DNA from: Lachnospiraceae bacterium UBA4631
GTDB lineage: Bacteria; Bacillota; Clostridia; Lachnospirales; Lachnospiraceae
Length of the DNA stretch: 32,323 nucleotides
Assembly (NCBI GenBank): GCA_002406015.1
Contig: DHMX01000020.1
Span: 1-32,323, forward strand
Direction of reading: 5' to 3'
Part shown: in pieces, positions 1-6,760 of the stretch
Layout of the letters: each line of letters starts with the position of its first letter
Position numbering within the stretch: position 1 is the stretch's first letter
Made by a program: the position numbers and the translations under genes
Notes under the pieces: generated by a model
The model's input: only the letters and a program-made list of their open reading frames with translations
Databases searched by the model: none
What the model was told of the DNA's origin: nothing

Positions 1-28
1 CTACTACTTTATAATACGAGGTGCAGAA

Positions 29-823
29 ATGATTAAAAAAATTTATGATAAATGTCCTATTCTATATGGGATATTATATGGACAAGGATTATTCGTATTC
101 TTTGTACTATTGGAGTGTTTTCTTATAAGGACAGGTATATCCGAGTGTGGTGTAGTAATAGATTCTTTTTTTAGGATATTGTTTGGTATATTTGCACTTA
201 TCTTGATGAAAAAAATTTACCAAGATAAGTTTGGTGAGCAGTTTACAATGAAAATTTCTAAAAGTATATGGTTGTTCTTGATTCCTTTCTTTATGTATCT
301 GGGATTACAGTTTTTGTATTTACCGATTTCAGAAAACTTAACCATAGCTTATATATCAGCGTTTGTTTTATCTTGTGGTCAACAGTTGGCGACAGCATTT
401 TTTGAAGAAACGACTTCGAAGGGGCTTGTTATGAGTGGTATGCTTTCAAAATGGAACTATACTATTCGTGGAAGAATATTTATAGTGTTTATTTCAGGTA
501 TACTTTTTGGAACATTACACATTTTAAATGTTCTTTTCAGTGGAGATATTATTGCTTGCTTATGGCAATCGCTATATTCCAGTGCATTCGGAGTGTTCTT
601 AGCAGCAATTTACTTACATTCGAATAGTGTTGTATTGTGCATGATATTTCATGCTATATGGGATATTTTTGTTAGAATACCAAGTTATTTTTGTGATAAT
701 ATCCAAGAAGGAATTATATTGAATTTTATTTATTTAGCACAGGATGTTCTAAACTTGGGTTTGTTTCCGCTTGTGGCTATCTTAATTTGCCTGAAATATA
801 AACCTATGACAAAAGCAAATTAA
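29..823 (+). CDS. CPBP-family intramembrane metalloprotease
   Basis: Predicted polytopic membrane protein of 264 residues with about seven hydrophobic segments. It carries the CPBP (CAAX protease and bacteriocin-processing) signature: a Glu-Glu pair at E126-E127, a FxxxH-type motif ending at H164, and HxxxD with H208 and D212 in the last conserved helix. Family members cleave within the membrane and often serve bacteriocin self-immunity or maturation, but the substrate here cannot be read from sequence. Motif 1 normally reads EExxxR; here position 131 is Lys. The start has GAGGTG 5 bases upstream. The gene is strikingly AT-rich compared with those after 2436, which suggests acquisition. An APH-like gene follows 42 bases downstream. 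No bacteriocin precursor is visible in the window. Confidence 0.82.
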   Translation: MIKKIYDKCPILYGILYGQGLFVFFVLLECFLIRTGISECGVVIDSFFRILFGIFALILMKKIYQDKFGEQFTMKISKSIWLFLIPFFMYLGLQFLYLPISENLTIAYISAFVLSCGQQLATAFFEETTSKGLVMSGMLSKWNYTIRGRIFIVFISGILFGTLHILNVLFSGDIIACLWQSLYSSAFGVFLAAIYLHSNSVVLCMIFHAIWDIFVRIPSYFCDNIQEGIILNFIYLAQDVLNLGLFPLVAILICLKYKPMTKAN

Positions 824-865
824 TATAATCAAAATACAAATTTGAAGTTGTAAGGGAGAATAAGT

Positions 866-1648
866 ATGAGTGAAAAAAAAGCTTTGCAAGGCGGAAGAGA
901 AGGAAAAATATCAAAAGCAGATGATAAAGTTATGCGTCCTAGTAATGTGTGGACTCATCAAGTCCAGCTATTTTTATCCTTTATGCATGAAAATGGATTT
1001 CATAATATTCCTAAACCATATGGAGTGAATGAGTCTGGTATGGAAATAGTTTCATATGTGGATGGTGTGGTTTATAATGACAGTTTGCCAAGTGAAATTT
1101 TGACCGATGAAATTTTAATTGAAGTAGCAACATTATTTCGACGTTATCATGACGTTGGAGAAAAATATATTCCACAATTAACAGGAGAAGAAGTTTGGAT
1201 GTTACCCAAAAGGTTGCCGATAGAAGTTATGTGCCATGGAGATTTTGCTCCTTATAACATAACGTTTGTCAATGGAAATGTACATGGAATAATTGATTTT
1301 GATACATTACACCCAGGACCAAGAATTTGGGATATAGCATATGCAGTTTATAGGTGGATTCCTTTTGTTTCACCTGCAAACCCTGATTATTGTAGTGATT
1401 TGAAAGAACAAATCCGTAGATTAAAGGTATTTATAGATGCGTATGATTTAGGAGGTGTGGAAAGAAAACAGCTACCCGATATGATGATTGAGCGAATAAA
1501 TAGCCTTGTTATATACATGAGAAATGAAGCAGAAGATGGAAATGAGGATGTTCAAAAAAATATAGAAAACGGACATTTGAAATTATATTTGGATGATATT
1601 CAATATATAAAAGAGTATCGTGAGAAAATAATAGAAGAAATAATGTAG
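866..1648 (+). CDS. APH-family phosphotransferase
   Basis: 260-residue protein of the aminoglycoside/choline phosphotransferase (APH) fold. The catalytic loop HGDFAPYN is at residues 124-131, with D126 as the presumed catalytic base and N131 as a Mg ligand. The metal-binding IDFD is at 143-146 (D144), followed by the usual GPRxWD segment. Family enzymes transfer ATP gamma-phosphate to a hydroxyl of a small molecule such as an antibiotic, choline, homoserine or sugar. This sequence does not look like a named resistance enzyme, so a resistance phenotype should not be assumed. The ribosome site AAGGGAG precedes the ATG. Like its upstream neighbour it is AT-rich. Cytoplasmic; substrate unknown. 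Confidence 0.8.
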   Translation: MSEKKALQGGREGKISKADDKVMRPSNVWTHQVQLFLSFMHENGFHNIPKPYGVNESGMEIVSYVDGVVYNDSLPSEILTDEILIEVATLFRRYHDVGEKYIPQLTGEEVWMLPKRLPIEVMCHGDFAPYNITFVNGNVHGIIDFDTLHPGPRIWDIAYAVYRWIPFVSPANPDYCSDLKEQIRRLKVFIDAYDLGGVERKQLPDMMIERINSLVIYMRNEAEDGNEDVQKNIENGHLKLYLDDIQYIKEYREKIIEEIM

Positions 1649-1656
1649 ATGTGTAA

Positions 1657-1938
1657 GGAAGCTTTACAAATGCCACATTTTTCATTGCCCTGAAAGGAAT
1701 GTGGATAGAGTATATAATCATTGCGTGCCTTGCATATTTTGTTTCAAGTCACCTTGCCAAAATGTGTGCATTCAGAGTTGTTCAGCCCGGAGACAGACCT
1801 ATTTTTATCATTTTCGCAATACAGATATTCACCGTCATCTGGCAGGTTGCAATTGCCAGTGTACTCGGTGTATATCATGGCTATGGCTTTACCCGTAATT
1901 TTATACCAGATTATCTTACAACATATTGTAGGAATTTC
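1657..1938 (+). pseudogene. DUF2798-like membrane protein fragment
   Basis: The reading frame around 1657-1938 encodes a stretch resembling the middle of DUF2798 two-helix membrane proteins: a WIEY segment, a hydrophobic helix, then FRVVQPGDRP, a second helix and a YGFT...YCRNF ending. The frame is open upstream only to the stop at 1654-1656, just after the APH gene, so the first helix region expected in the family is missing. After about 1938 the sequence turns into an unrelated Lys-rich tail, so the expected C-terminal helix is also gone. The only ATG (1699) lies inside the conserved region and has a poor ribosome site. I read it as a doubly truncated remnant. The open frame runs on to 2121 and could still be translated. 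Confidence 0.6.
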
Positions 1939-2139
1939 AAAAAGAAGATGAAACAATTATTGAAAGAACGATGTAATTGGTATAGTTATATGTCTTATTG
2001 GACTGTGTTTTGTAAACAAGTAGAGCGGAGAACAAGGAAGAGAATATTTTTTCTATATTTACGGATTTTTATACATAAGTTGGTTTATAAGGGGCAAAAT
2101 GGTAGCAAAAAAGTGCTATAAAAGTGCTTGGATGATTCC

Positions 2140-2182
2140 AAAAGAAAACCCGCAAAGCGTTGTGAATACTGACTTTGCGGGT
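2140..2182 (-). terminator. Terminator of tRNA-Leu
   Basis: Perfect 10-bp inverted repeat ACCCGCAAAG / CTTTGCGGGT (2148-2157 and 2173-2182). On the minus strand it is followed by a TTTTCTTTT tract, making an intrinsic terminator 32 bases past the tRNA-Leu 3' end. Confidence 0.85.
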
Positions 2183-2213
2183 AAAATGCATGGATAAAAT
2201 TATAATAAAAAAT

Positions 2214-2296
2214 GCGGAAGATGGGACTTGAACCCACACGACATTGCTGCCACAAGATCCTTAGTCTTGCTCGTCTGCCAGTTCCGACACTTCCGC
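2214..2296 (-). tRNA. tRNA-Leu (anticodon AAG)
   Basis: An 83-nt class II tRNA. The acceptor arms GCGGAAG / CTTCCGC pair fully. The anticodon arm is CAAGA-CUAAGGA-UCUUG, giving anticodon AAG with G37. A long variable arm and the T-arm GTGGG-TTCAAGT-CCCAT are present. CCA is not encoded, so 3' maturation needs RNase Z and a CCA-adding enzyme. A34 is expected to be deaminated to inosine so that CUU and CUC can be read; this is inference from the anticodon. It has its own promoter and terminator. Confidence 0.93.
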
Positions 2297-2323
2297 ATGT
2301 ATGTGCTTTCACACAACTCATTT

Positions 2324-2352
2324 AGTATAACGAAAGATTTGAAATTTGTCAA
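2324..2352 (-). promoter_or_regulatory. Promoter of tRNA-Leu
   Basis: Reading the minus strand: perfect -35 TTGACA (2347-2352), 17-bp spacer, -10 TATACT (2324-2329). The -10 lies 27 bases before the mature tRNA 5' end. Confidence 0.85.
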
Positions 2353-2376
2353 TAATGACTTTAGAAAAAGTCTGGA

Positions 2377-2405
2377 TTTACAGCATACAAATAAGATGAT
2401 AAAAT
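2377..2405 (+). promoter_or_regulatory. Probable promoter of the DHH phosphoesterase gene
   Basis: -35 TTTACA (2377-2382), 17-bp spacer, -10 TAAAAT (2400-2405), 30 bases before the start codon. Reasonable but not perfect consensus. Confidence 0.5.
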
Positions 2406-2435
2406 AAATAGCAGTTTAGGGAAAGAGGAAGCATT

Positions 2436-3419
2436 ATGGATTGGAAAAAACTGGTTGAAATATTAAAAGGGCATAAAGTATACATACAGACACATAATTA
2501 TCCGGACCCGGACGCAATGGCAAGTGGATTAGGCTTACAGGTGTTTCTAAAGCAGCATGGGGTGGAATCAACCATGTGCTATGACGGTAAAATCGAAAAA
2601 CTCAGCACCAAGCGGATGTTGGATGTATTTCAATTTGAAATATATAACATCGAGGATATTTCGGATATGAGTGCCACAGATTATATTGTGACAGTGGATG
2701 CACAGAAGTTCAATGCCAATATTACAGATTTTATAGGGGATGAGGTGGCGTGTATCGACCATCATCCTACCTTTATTCAATGTGAATATCAGTATAAGGA
2801 TATTCGGCTGGTGGGAGCCTGTGCAACCTTGGTAGCACAGTATTTCAAAGAGAGCGGAACACCGATAGACAGCAATACGGCAACTGCATTGTTATACGGA
2901 ATGAAAATAGATACCGATAGCTGGTCCAGAGGCGTAACACTTCTGGATATTCAGATGTTTGAATATTTGTTCCCATACATTGATGAGGAAAAAATGAAGC
3001 TTATGAATAAGAGCAGCATGGAATTAAAGGATTTGCGTGCATATGGTGCTGCAATTCAGAATATTCGGCTTTATGATAATATCGGATTTGCCGAGATTCC
3101 GTTTAACTGCCCGGATGCATTGGTAGGAATGGTATCTGATTTCATACTGGATTTGGATGTGGTAGAGTTTGCAGTGGTATATGCAAAACGAGAGGACGGC
3201 TTAAAGTTTTCAATTCGAAGCGAATTAAAATACCTGAATGCCGGAGAAATCACAGCGGAAGCGTTAAATGGAATCGGAACAGGAGGCGGTCATGCTGCCA
3301 TGGCAGGTGGTTTTGTTCCGATTGAAATGGTAGAAAAGTTCGGATACTTATATGATGATGAAATTCAACAACGCTTTGTTACAGTATGTAAAGAAAGGGA
3401 ACGAGAGAACAACAAATGA
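2436..3419 (+). CDS. DHH/DHHA1 phosphoesterase, NrnA-like
   Basis: 327-residue cytoplasmic enzyme of the DHH-DHHA1 superfamily. The N-terminal DHH domain shows the metal-binding DPDA (D24, D26), a TVDA segment and the name-giving Asp-His-His at 108-110. The C-terminal DHHA1 substrate-binding domain has the glycine-rich GTGGGHAAMAGG near residues 279-290. The closest described group is NrnA/pAp-phosphatase, which degrades nanoRNAs, pAp or linear dinucleotides such as pApA. Length matches that group (about 310-340). There is no N-terminal membrane or PAS-GGDEF part, so it is not GdpP. It overlaps the next gene by ATGA, implying translational coupling. The exact substrate is uncertain. Confidence 0.85.
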   Translation: MDWKKLVEILKGHKVYIQTHNYPDPDAMASGLGLQVFLKQHGVESTMCYDGKIEKLSTKRMLDVFQFEIYNIEDISDMSATDYIVTVDAQKFNANITDFIGDEVACIDHHPTFIQCEYQYKDIRLVGACATLVAQYFKESGTPIDSNTATALLYGMKIDTDSWSRGVTLLDIQMFEYLFPYIDEEKMKLMNKSSMELKDLRAYGAAIQNIRLYDNIGFAEIPFNCPDALVGMVSDFILDLDVVEFAVVYAKREDGLKFSIRSELKYLNAGEITAEALNGIGTGGGHAAMAGGFVPIEMVEKFGYLYDDEIQQRFVTVCKERERENNK

Positions 3420-4048
3420 AAAAGAGAATATGGTTAAAGTGGCTGCTCGCAGTGATTTTGACATGCTCGATTCTGGCTGGAACGATATTGCTGATAATAC
3501 CCCAAAAGAAGATTTATGGCTGGCTGTATGAGCAGCAGAAGATAGAACAGGTAAGTGGATTATCAAACTTTGAAGCGGAATTAAATTACGACGGACTAAT
3601 CCAACAGGTTATAGGCAATCAAAAAATACAGGGACTTTCAACCTATACCTCCAGTCTGCAATTGCAGCATATAGTAGAAAGTTTGCAACAGATATATGAC
3701 ATATGCCGCTGGGTAGCTGGAATCGGAACCGGGATAGTTATAATCGGATTGCTTCTTTTACGAAAGCAGAAGTGGTATGAATGTTTGAAATTAGGCGGAA
3801 TTTTCACATTAATATCTGCGGGAGTGCTGGTGCTTATATCGTATGTACTGACACCGCTTCGGAGTTTTTTCTGGGAAAGTCAATATGAAGTGATTTTTAC
3901 AGAAGACAAGCTGCTAAATACAATATTGCCGTTGCATTGGGCGTTTTATACAGAGCTGCTTGCGGTGCTTGTGCTTTGCATAGCGGGAGCATTGTTGTTA
4001 ATCTGGTATGGAAGCAGTCGGCAAAGCCACCGGCCACACAAATTTTAG
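3416..4048 (+). CDS. Four-helix integral membrane protein, DUF1461/TIGR01906-like
   Basis: 210-residue protein with a first membrane helix near residues 8-28, a soluble loop of about 65 residues, and three further helices near 93-112, 122-146 and 178-206. The loop contains LNYDGLI, and the segment before the last helix reads FWESQYEVIF. Both resemble the conserved positions of the TIGR01906/DUF1461 membrane family of Firmicutes, but the match is by eye and loose. Function unknown. The ATG overlaps the TGA of the DHH gene (ATGA), so the two are probably co-expressed. A strong bidirectional terminator follows immediately. Confidence 0.75.
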   Translation: MKKRIWLKWLLAVILTCSILAGTILLIIPQKKIYGWLYEQQKIEQVSGLSNFEAELNYDGLIQQVIGNQKIQGLSTYTSSLQLQHIVESLQQIYDICRWVAGIGTGIVIIGLLLLRKQKWYECLKLGGIFTLISAGVLVLISYVLTPLRSFFWESQYEVIFTEDKLLNTILPLHWAFYTELLAVLVLCIAGALLLIWYGSSRQSHRPHKF

Positions 4049-4057
4049 ATACTAGAT

Positions 4058-4095
4058 AAACAGGGAAGGTTTTCATGGTAAAACCTTCCCTGTTT
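4058..4095. terminator. Bidirectional terminator between convergent operons
   Basis: Perfect 16-bp inverted repeat (4058-4073 and 4080-4095) with a 6-base loop. The arms start AAACAGGG and end CCCTGTTT, so T or A runs lie on both sides. It serves the membrane protein gene (+) and the purine operon (-). Confidence 0.88.
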
Positions 4096-4169
4096 GTACA
4101 TCATTGTATATGAACTACAAATAATGAACTATAAATAAGCTGTTTTTTTGCCGGAATACGGCAGATTTC

Positions 4170-5348
4170 TTAGTGATGGAATAAACGGATTCCTGTAAAT
4201 GCCATAACCATATCATATTTATCACAGCATTCAATCACAAGGTCATCCCGAACCGAACCGCCCGGCTGTGCAATATATTTTACACCGCTCTTATAAGCAC
4301 GTTCAATGTTATCTGAGAATGGGAAGAATGCATCAGAACCCAGTGTAACATTCTGATTTCCGTTTAACCATGCACGCTTTTCTTCTCTGGTAAATACCGG
4401 AGGCTTAACCTTGAAGCGTTTCTGCCATTCACCTTCACGAAGAACATCCTCATATTCATCACCGATATAGACATCAATTGCATTATCTCTGTCTGCACGA
4501 CCAAGTTCGTCAACGAACTGAAGATTTAATACCTGTGGAGACTGACGCAGATACCAATTGTCTGCCTTTTGTCCGGCAAGGCGGGTACAGTGAATACGGG
4601 ACTGCTGACCGGCACCAATACCGATTGCCTGTCCACCCTTTACATAGCAGACAGAATTAGACTGTGTATATTTCAAGGTAATTAAAGCAATCTTAATATC
4701 AATGGATGCAGCTTCTGGAATTTCCTTGTTCTTGGTAACAATATTCGATAATAAATCAGCGTCAATATGTAATTCATTTCTGCCCTGTTCAAAGGTAATA
4801 CCATAGACCTGCTTGCGTTCAATCTCTGCAGGAACATAGGACGGGTCAATCTGAATAATGTTATAGTTTCCTTTTTTCTTAGCTTTCAAAAGCTCTAAGG
4901 CTTCTGCTGTATAACCCGGAGCAATAACACCGTCCGATACCTCACGTTTGATTAAGCGGGCAGTATCCTTGTCGCAGACATCAGACAGAGCAATGAAATC
5001 TCCAAAGGAAGACATACGGTCTGCACCTCTGGCTCTGGCATACGCACAAGCAAGCGGAGATAATTCTCCTAAATCATCTACCCAGTAGATTTTAGCAAGG
5101 GTATCATCAAGCGGAAGACCGACAGCGGCACCGGCAGGAGACACATGCTTAAAGGAAGTAGCAGCAGGAAGACCGGTAGCTTCCTTTAATTCCTTTACCA
5201 ACTGCCAGCCATTGAATGCATCCAAGAAGTTGATATATCCTGGTTTTCCGTTAATAACAGTAACAGGCAGGTCGCTGCCGTCCTCCATATAGATTCTGGA
5301 AGGCTTTTGATTTGGGTTACAACCATACTTTAGTTGAATTTCGTTCAT
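4170..5348 (-). CDS. purH: AICAR formyltransferase, stand-alone PurH C-terminal type
   Basis: Transfers a formyl group from 10-formyl-tetrahydrofolate to AICAR (ZMP), giving FAICAR, the penultimate step of IMP synthesis. The 392 residues correspond only to the formyltransferase half of bifunctional PurH: the N-terminal MGS-like IMP cyclohydrolase domain (about 190-200 residues) is absent. The catalytic Lys-His pair is visible in KHVSPAG (K67, H68). The missing activity is supplied by the PurO-type gene directly upstream, 14 bases away, in one riboswitch-controlled operon. A GGAG-type ribosome site precedes the ATG. Annotation pipelines may label it simply PurH. Confidence 0.93.
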   Translation of the reverse strand: MNEIQLKYGCNPNQKPSRIYMEDGSDLPVTVINGKPGYINFLDAFNGWQLVKELKEATGLPAATSFKHVSPAGAAVGLPLDDTLAKIYWVDDLGELSPLACAYARARGADRMSSFGDFIALSDVCDKDTARLIKREVSDGVIAPGYTAEALELLKAKKKGNYNIIQIDPSYVPAEIERKQVYGITFEQGRNELHIDADLLSNIVTKNKEIPEAASIDIKIALITLKYTQSNSVCYVKGGQAIGIGAGQQSRIHCTRLAGQKADNWYLRQSPQVLNLQFVDELGRADRDNAIDVYIGDEYEDVLREGEWQKRFKVKPPVFTREEKRAWLNGNQNVTLGSDAFFPFSDNIERAYKSGVKYIAQPGGSVRDDLVIECCDKYDMVMAFTGIRLFHH

Positions 5349-5362
5349 GGCAATTCTCCTTT

Positions 5363-6076
5363 TTAATTATTCTTATTAATAATGCGTGTTTCATAGGAAC
5401 CGATTGCAATATCAATGAAGCGGACAAACAGGGATACCTTGTTTTCCTCGTTCAGACTGTTCCAGATAGTATTGGTAAAGGTATCAATGTCTCCGCTGAT
5501 AACAACCGGCTTCGGCTCTCCTTCAAAGCTTGGAAGCGGTTCTTCATTTCGTGCATAGGTATGGATAAAATGACCTTCGCCGGCAAGCGGATGTTCATAC
5601 GAAAAAGTATAACGGTTGCAGGCTTCAGGATTACCCTGATTACTCTTTAAGATAGACATGGCATATTGATAGGTATGATTGGTTATCTCCAGAATACCGG
5701 AAATCCGCGGTGTATAATTCGGACCATCCGGTTCAAATTCTCTGCTGCGAAGAGACTGCTCAAATGTAAGACCATTTGATAAACCATCGTAAATAGTATC
5801 GGTCTGGTCGCCGTTTGTTACAATGGTAGTATCACCAAGCACCCGGACCGGGGCATAGATAATCAGACTGGGGTCTTCCATTTTAGAAGGGTCAAATGCT
5901 TCTGTACGAATGCCCTCCGCTTCTGTAACAAATATACGGTTACGACTGTTAGAGCTTCTGCCCATAATGAAATAAGCAGTAACGGCTTTGGTTCCGTCTT
6001 CAGACATACCGATTACAATTCCACGTCCCGGATAAGTATTTGTACTCAGCTCTTGTTCCAGTGATAATTTTTTCAT
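5363..6076 (-). CDS. purO: IMP cyclohydrolase, PurO type
   Basis: Closes the ring of FAICAR to IMP, the last step of de novo purine synthesis. The 237-residue sequence belongs to the PurO-like IMP cyclohydrolase family (PF07826), first characterised in archaea and unrelated to the PurH N-terminal domain. The N-terminal NTYPGRG segment and a MGRSSNSRNR stretch near residue 39 are characteristic. I chose the ATG at 6076 because AGGAGG sits 7 bases upstream; the ATG 36 bases further out lies inside the riboswitch terminator and lacks a ribosome site. It is first in the operon, ahead of the stand-alone AICAR formyltransferase. Confidence 0.9.
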   Translation of the reverse strand: MKKLSLEQELSTNTYPGRGIVIGMSEDGTKAVTAYFIMGRSSNSRNRIFVTEAEGIRTEAFDPSKMEDPSLIIYAPVRVLGDTTIVTNGDQTDTIYDGLSNGLTFEQSLRSREFEPDGPNYTPRISGILEITNHTYQYAMSILKSNQGNPEACNRYTFSYEHPLAGEGHFIHTYARNEEPLPSFEGEPKPVVISGDIDTFTNTIWNSLNEENKVSLFVRFIDIAIGSYETRIINKNN

Positions 6077-6094
6077 CTGTATCCTCCTTAAAAT

Positions 6095-6129
6095 AAAAAA
6101 ACACCTGAGCAAACCAAAGGTTGCCCAGG
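6095..6129 (-). terminator. Riboswitch expression-platform terminator
   Basis: On the minus strand CCTGGGCAA (6121-6129) pairs with TTGCTCAGG (6104-6112) and is followed by a seven-base T run (6095-6101) interrupted only at TGT. The 5' arm is the conserved CCUGGGCA of the ZTP aptamer, so ligand binding and terminator formation are mutually exclusive. This predicts transcription ON when ZMP/ZTP is bound. Confidence 0.85.
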
Positions 6130-6215
6130 CGGTCGGCTAAACTGCAACAATAACATTGCGGATACATTCCCTTGTAGTTTCCTACCCGACAAACGGTTCC
6201 GCCAGTCATGTATCC
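6118..6215 (-). promoter_or_regulatory. ZTP/ZMP (pfl) riboswitch
   Basis: Read on the minus strand, this leader carries the hallmarks of the pfl motif. P1 is GGATACAT (6208-6215) pairing with ATGTATCC (6160-6167). The invariant TGACTGGCGGAA follows P1. A GTAG-GAAA-CTAC hairpin leads into CAAGGGAA. A linker hairpin (GCAA...TTGC) comes next, then the conserved 3' domain GCCGACCGCCTGGGCA. The class senses ZMP/ZTP, which builds up when 10-formyl-THF is scarce. It sits directly before PurO and AICAR formyltransferase, the enzymes that consume ZMP. Confidence 0.93.
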
Positions 6216-6223
6216 AATATCAT

Positions 6224-6252
6224 ATTATAGGATAAAAAACATAAATGCAAGA
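6224..6252 (-). promoter_or_regulatory. Promoter of the purO-purH operon
   Basis: On the minus strand a perfect TATAAT (6224-6229) lies just upstream of the aptamer. A weak -35 TCTTGC (6247-6252) is 17 bp further. Transcription would begin right at the riboswitch. Confidence 0.6.
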
Positions 6253-6329
6253 AAAATATCATTTTTCATCATAGTTTTGAAAAAAAGCGACAGAATCAAG
6301 AAGAAAGAAGGAAAAAGCAGGAATGGGAC

Positions 6330-6358
6330 TTGAAAAAATCAAAGGGATTATCTATAAT
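6330..6358 (+). promoter_or_regulatory. Promoter of the cold-shock gene
   Basis: -35 TTGAAA (6330-6335), 17-bp spacer, perfect -10 TATAAT (6353-6358). Predicted start near 6365 leaves an untranslated leader of about 120 nt. Confidence 0.8.
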
Positions 6359-6364
6359 AAGTGC

Positions 6365-6483
6365 AAGTTAGACAAAGGCGTACGACGAGAGGGTTGTATG
6401 CCTTTTGCTTTCTTGAAAGAATGTGTCTGAATGAAGCCGGTGTCAAGGTGCTTCAGGCATGGAAATGAAGTGGAGGTAATAGC
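6365..6483 (+). promoter_or_regulatory. Structured 5' leader of the cold-shock gene
   Basis: A perfect 10-bp hairpin (6374-6383 with 6396-6405, one G-U) lies inside a possible enclosing helix, TTAGACA (6368-6374) with TGTCTGA (6424-6430). These share base 6374, so they may be adjoining or alternative. A third helix TGAAGC / GCTTCA follows, then GGAGG before the ATG. Long folded leaders are typical of csp mRNAs, where they set cold-dependent translation. Such a role here is inference. Confidence 0.5.
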
Positions 6484-6687
6484 ATGAAAACAGGAACAGT
6501 AAAATGGTTTAACGCAAAAAAAGGTTATGGATTTATCAGTGATGAGGAAGGCAAAGATATATTTGTACATTTCTCTGCTTTGGAAATGCCGGGCTTTAAG
6601 GTGTTAGAGGAAGGCGAAAAGGTAGAGTTTGAAGTAGTAGAGGGTGAAAAAGGACCTCAGGCAGCCAAGGTGGTTAAGGTATCTTAA
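6484..6687 (+). CDS. Cold-shock protein, CspA/CspB family
   Basis: 67-residue single cold-shock domain, the standard length for CspA/CspB/CspD proteins. The two RNA-binding motifs are clear: RNP1 KGYGFI (about residues 13-18) and RNP2 DIFVHF (about 25-30), after the usual GTVKWFN opening. It binds single-stranded RNA/DNA and acts as an RNA chaperone and antiterminator in the cytoplasm. The ATG has GGAGG 7 bases upstream. It is monocistronic, with a consensus promoter, a folded leader of about 120 nt and a terminator shared with the convergent lipoprotein gene. Confidence 0.95.
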   Translation: MKTGTVKWFNAKKGYGFISDEEGKDIFVHFSALEMPGFKVLEEGEKVEFEVVEGEKGPQAAKVVKVS

Positions 6688-6711
6688 TACGATAATGAAA
6701 TAAAATAACAG

Positions 6712-6750
6712 AAAGCGGTGGAGGAATAAACGAGATTCCCCCGCCGCTTT
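6712..6750. terminator. Bidirectional terminator after csp
   Basis: Inverted repeat with outer arms AAAGCGG (6712-6718) and CCGCTTT (6744-6750), extended inward by GG/CC pairs with small bulges. TTTTT follows on the plus strand and T-rich sequence on the minus strand. Ends csp and the convergent lipoprotein gene. Confidence 0.75.
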
Positions 6751-6760
6751 TTCTGTAAAA

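Noticed and set aside
2220..2232. A 12-base stretch at the tRNA-Leu 3' region (ATGGGACTTGAA) recurs near 6323, suggesting an att repeat.
   Set aside because: The second copy lies in the csp promoter, on the wrong side of the AT-rich patch, and extends no further; chance is the simpler reading.
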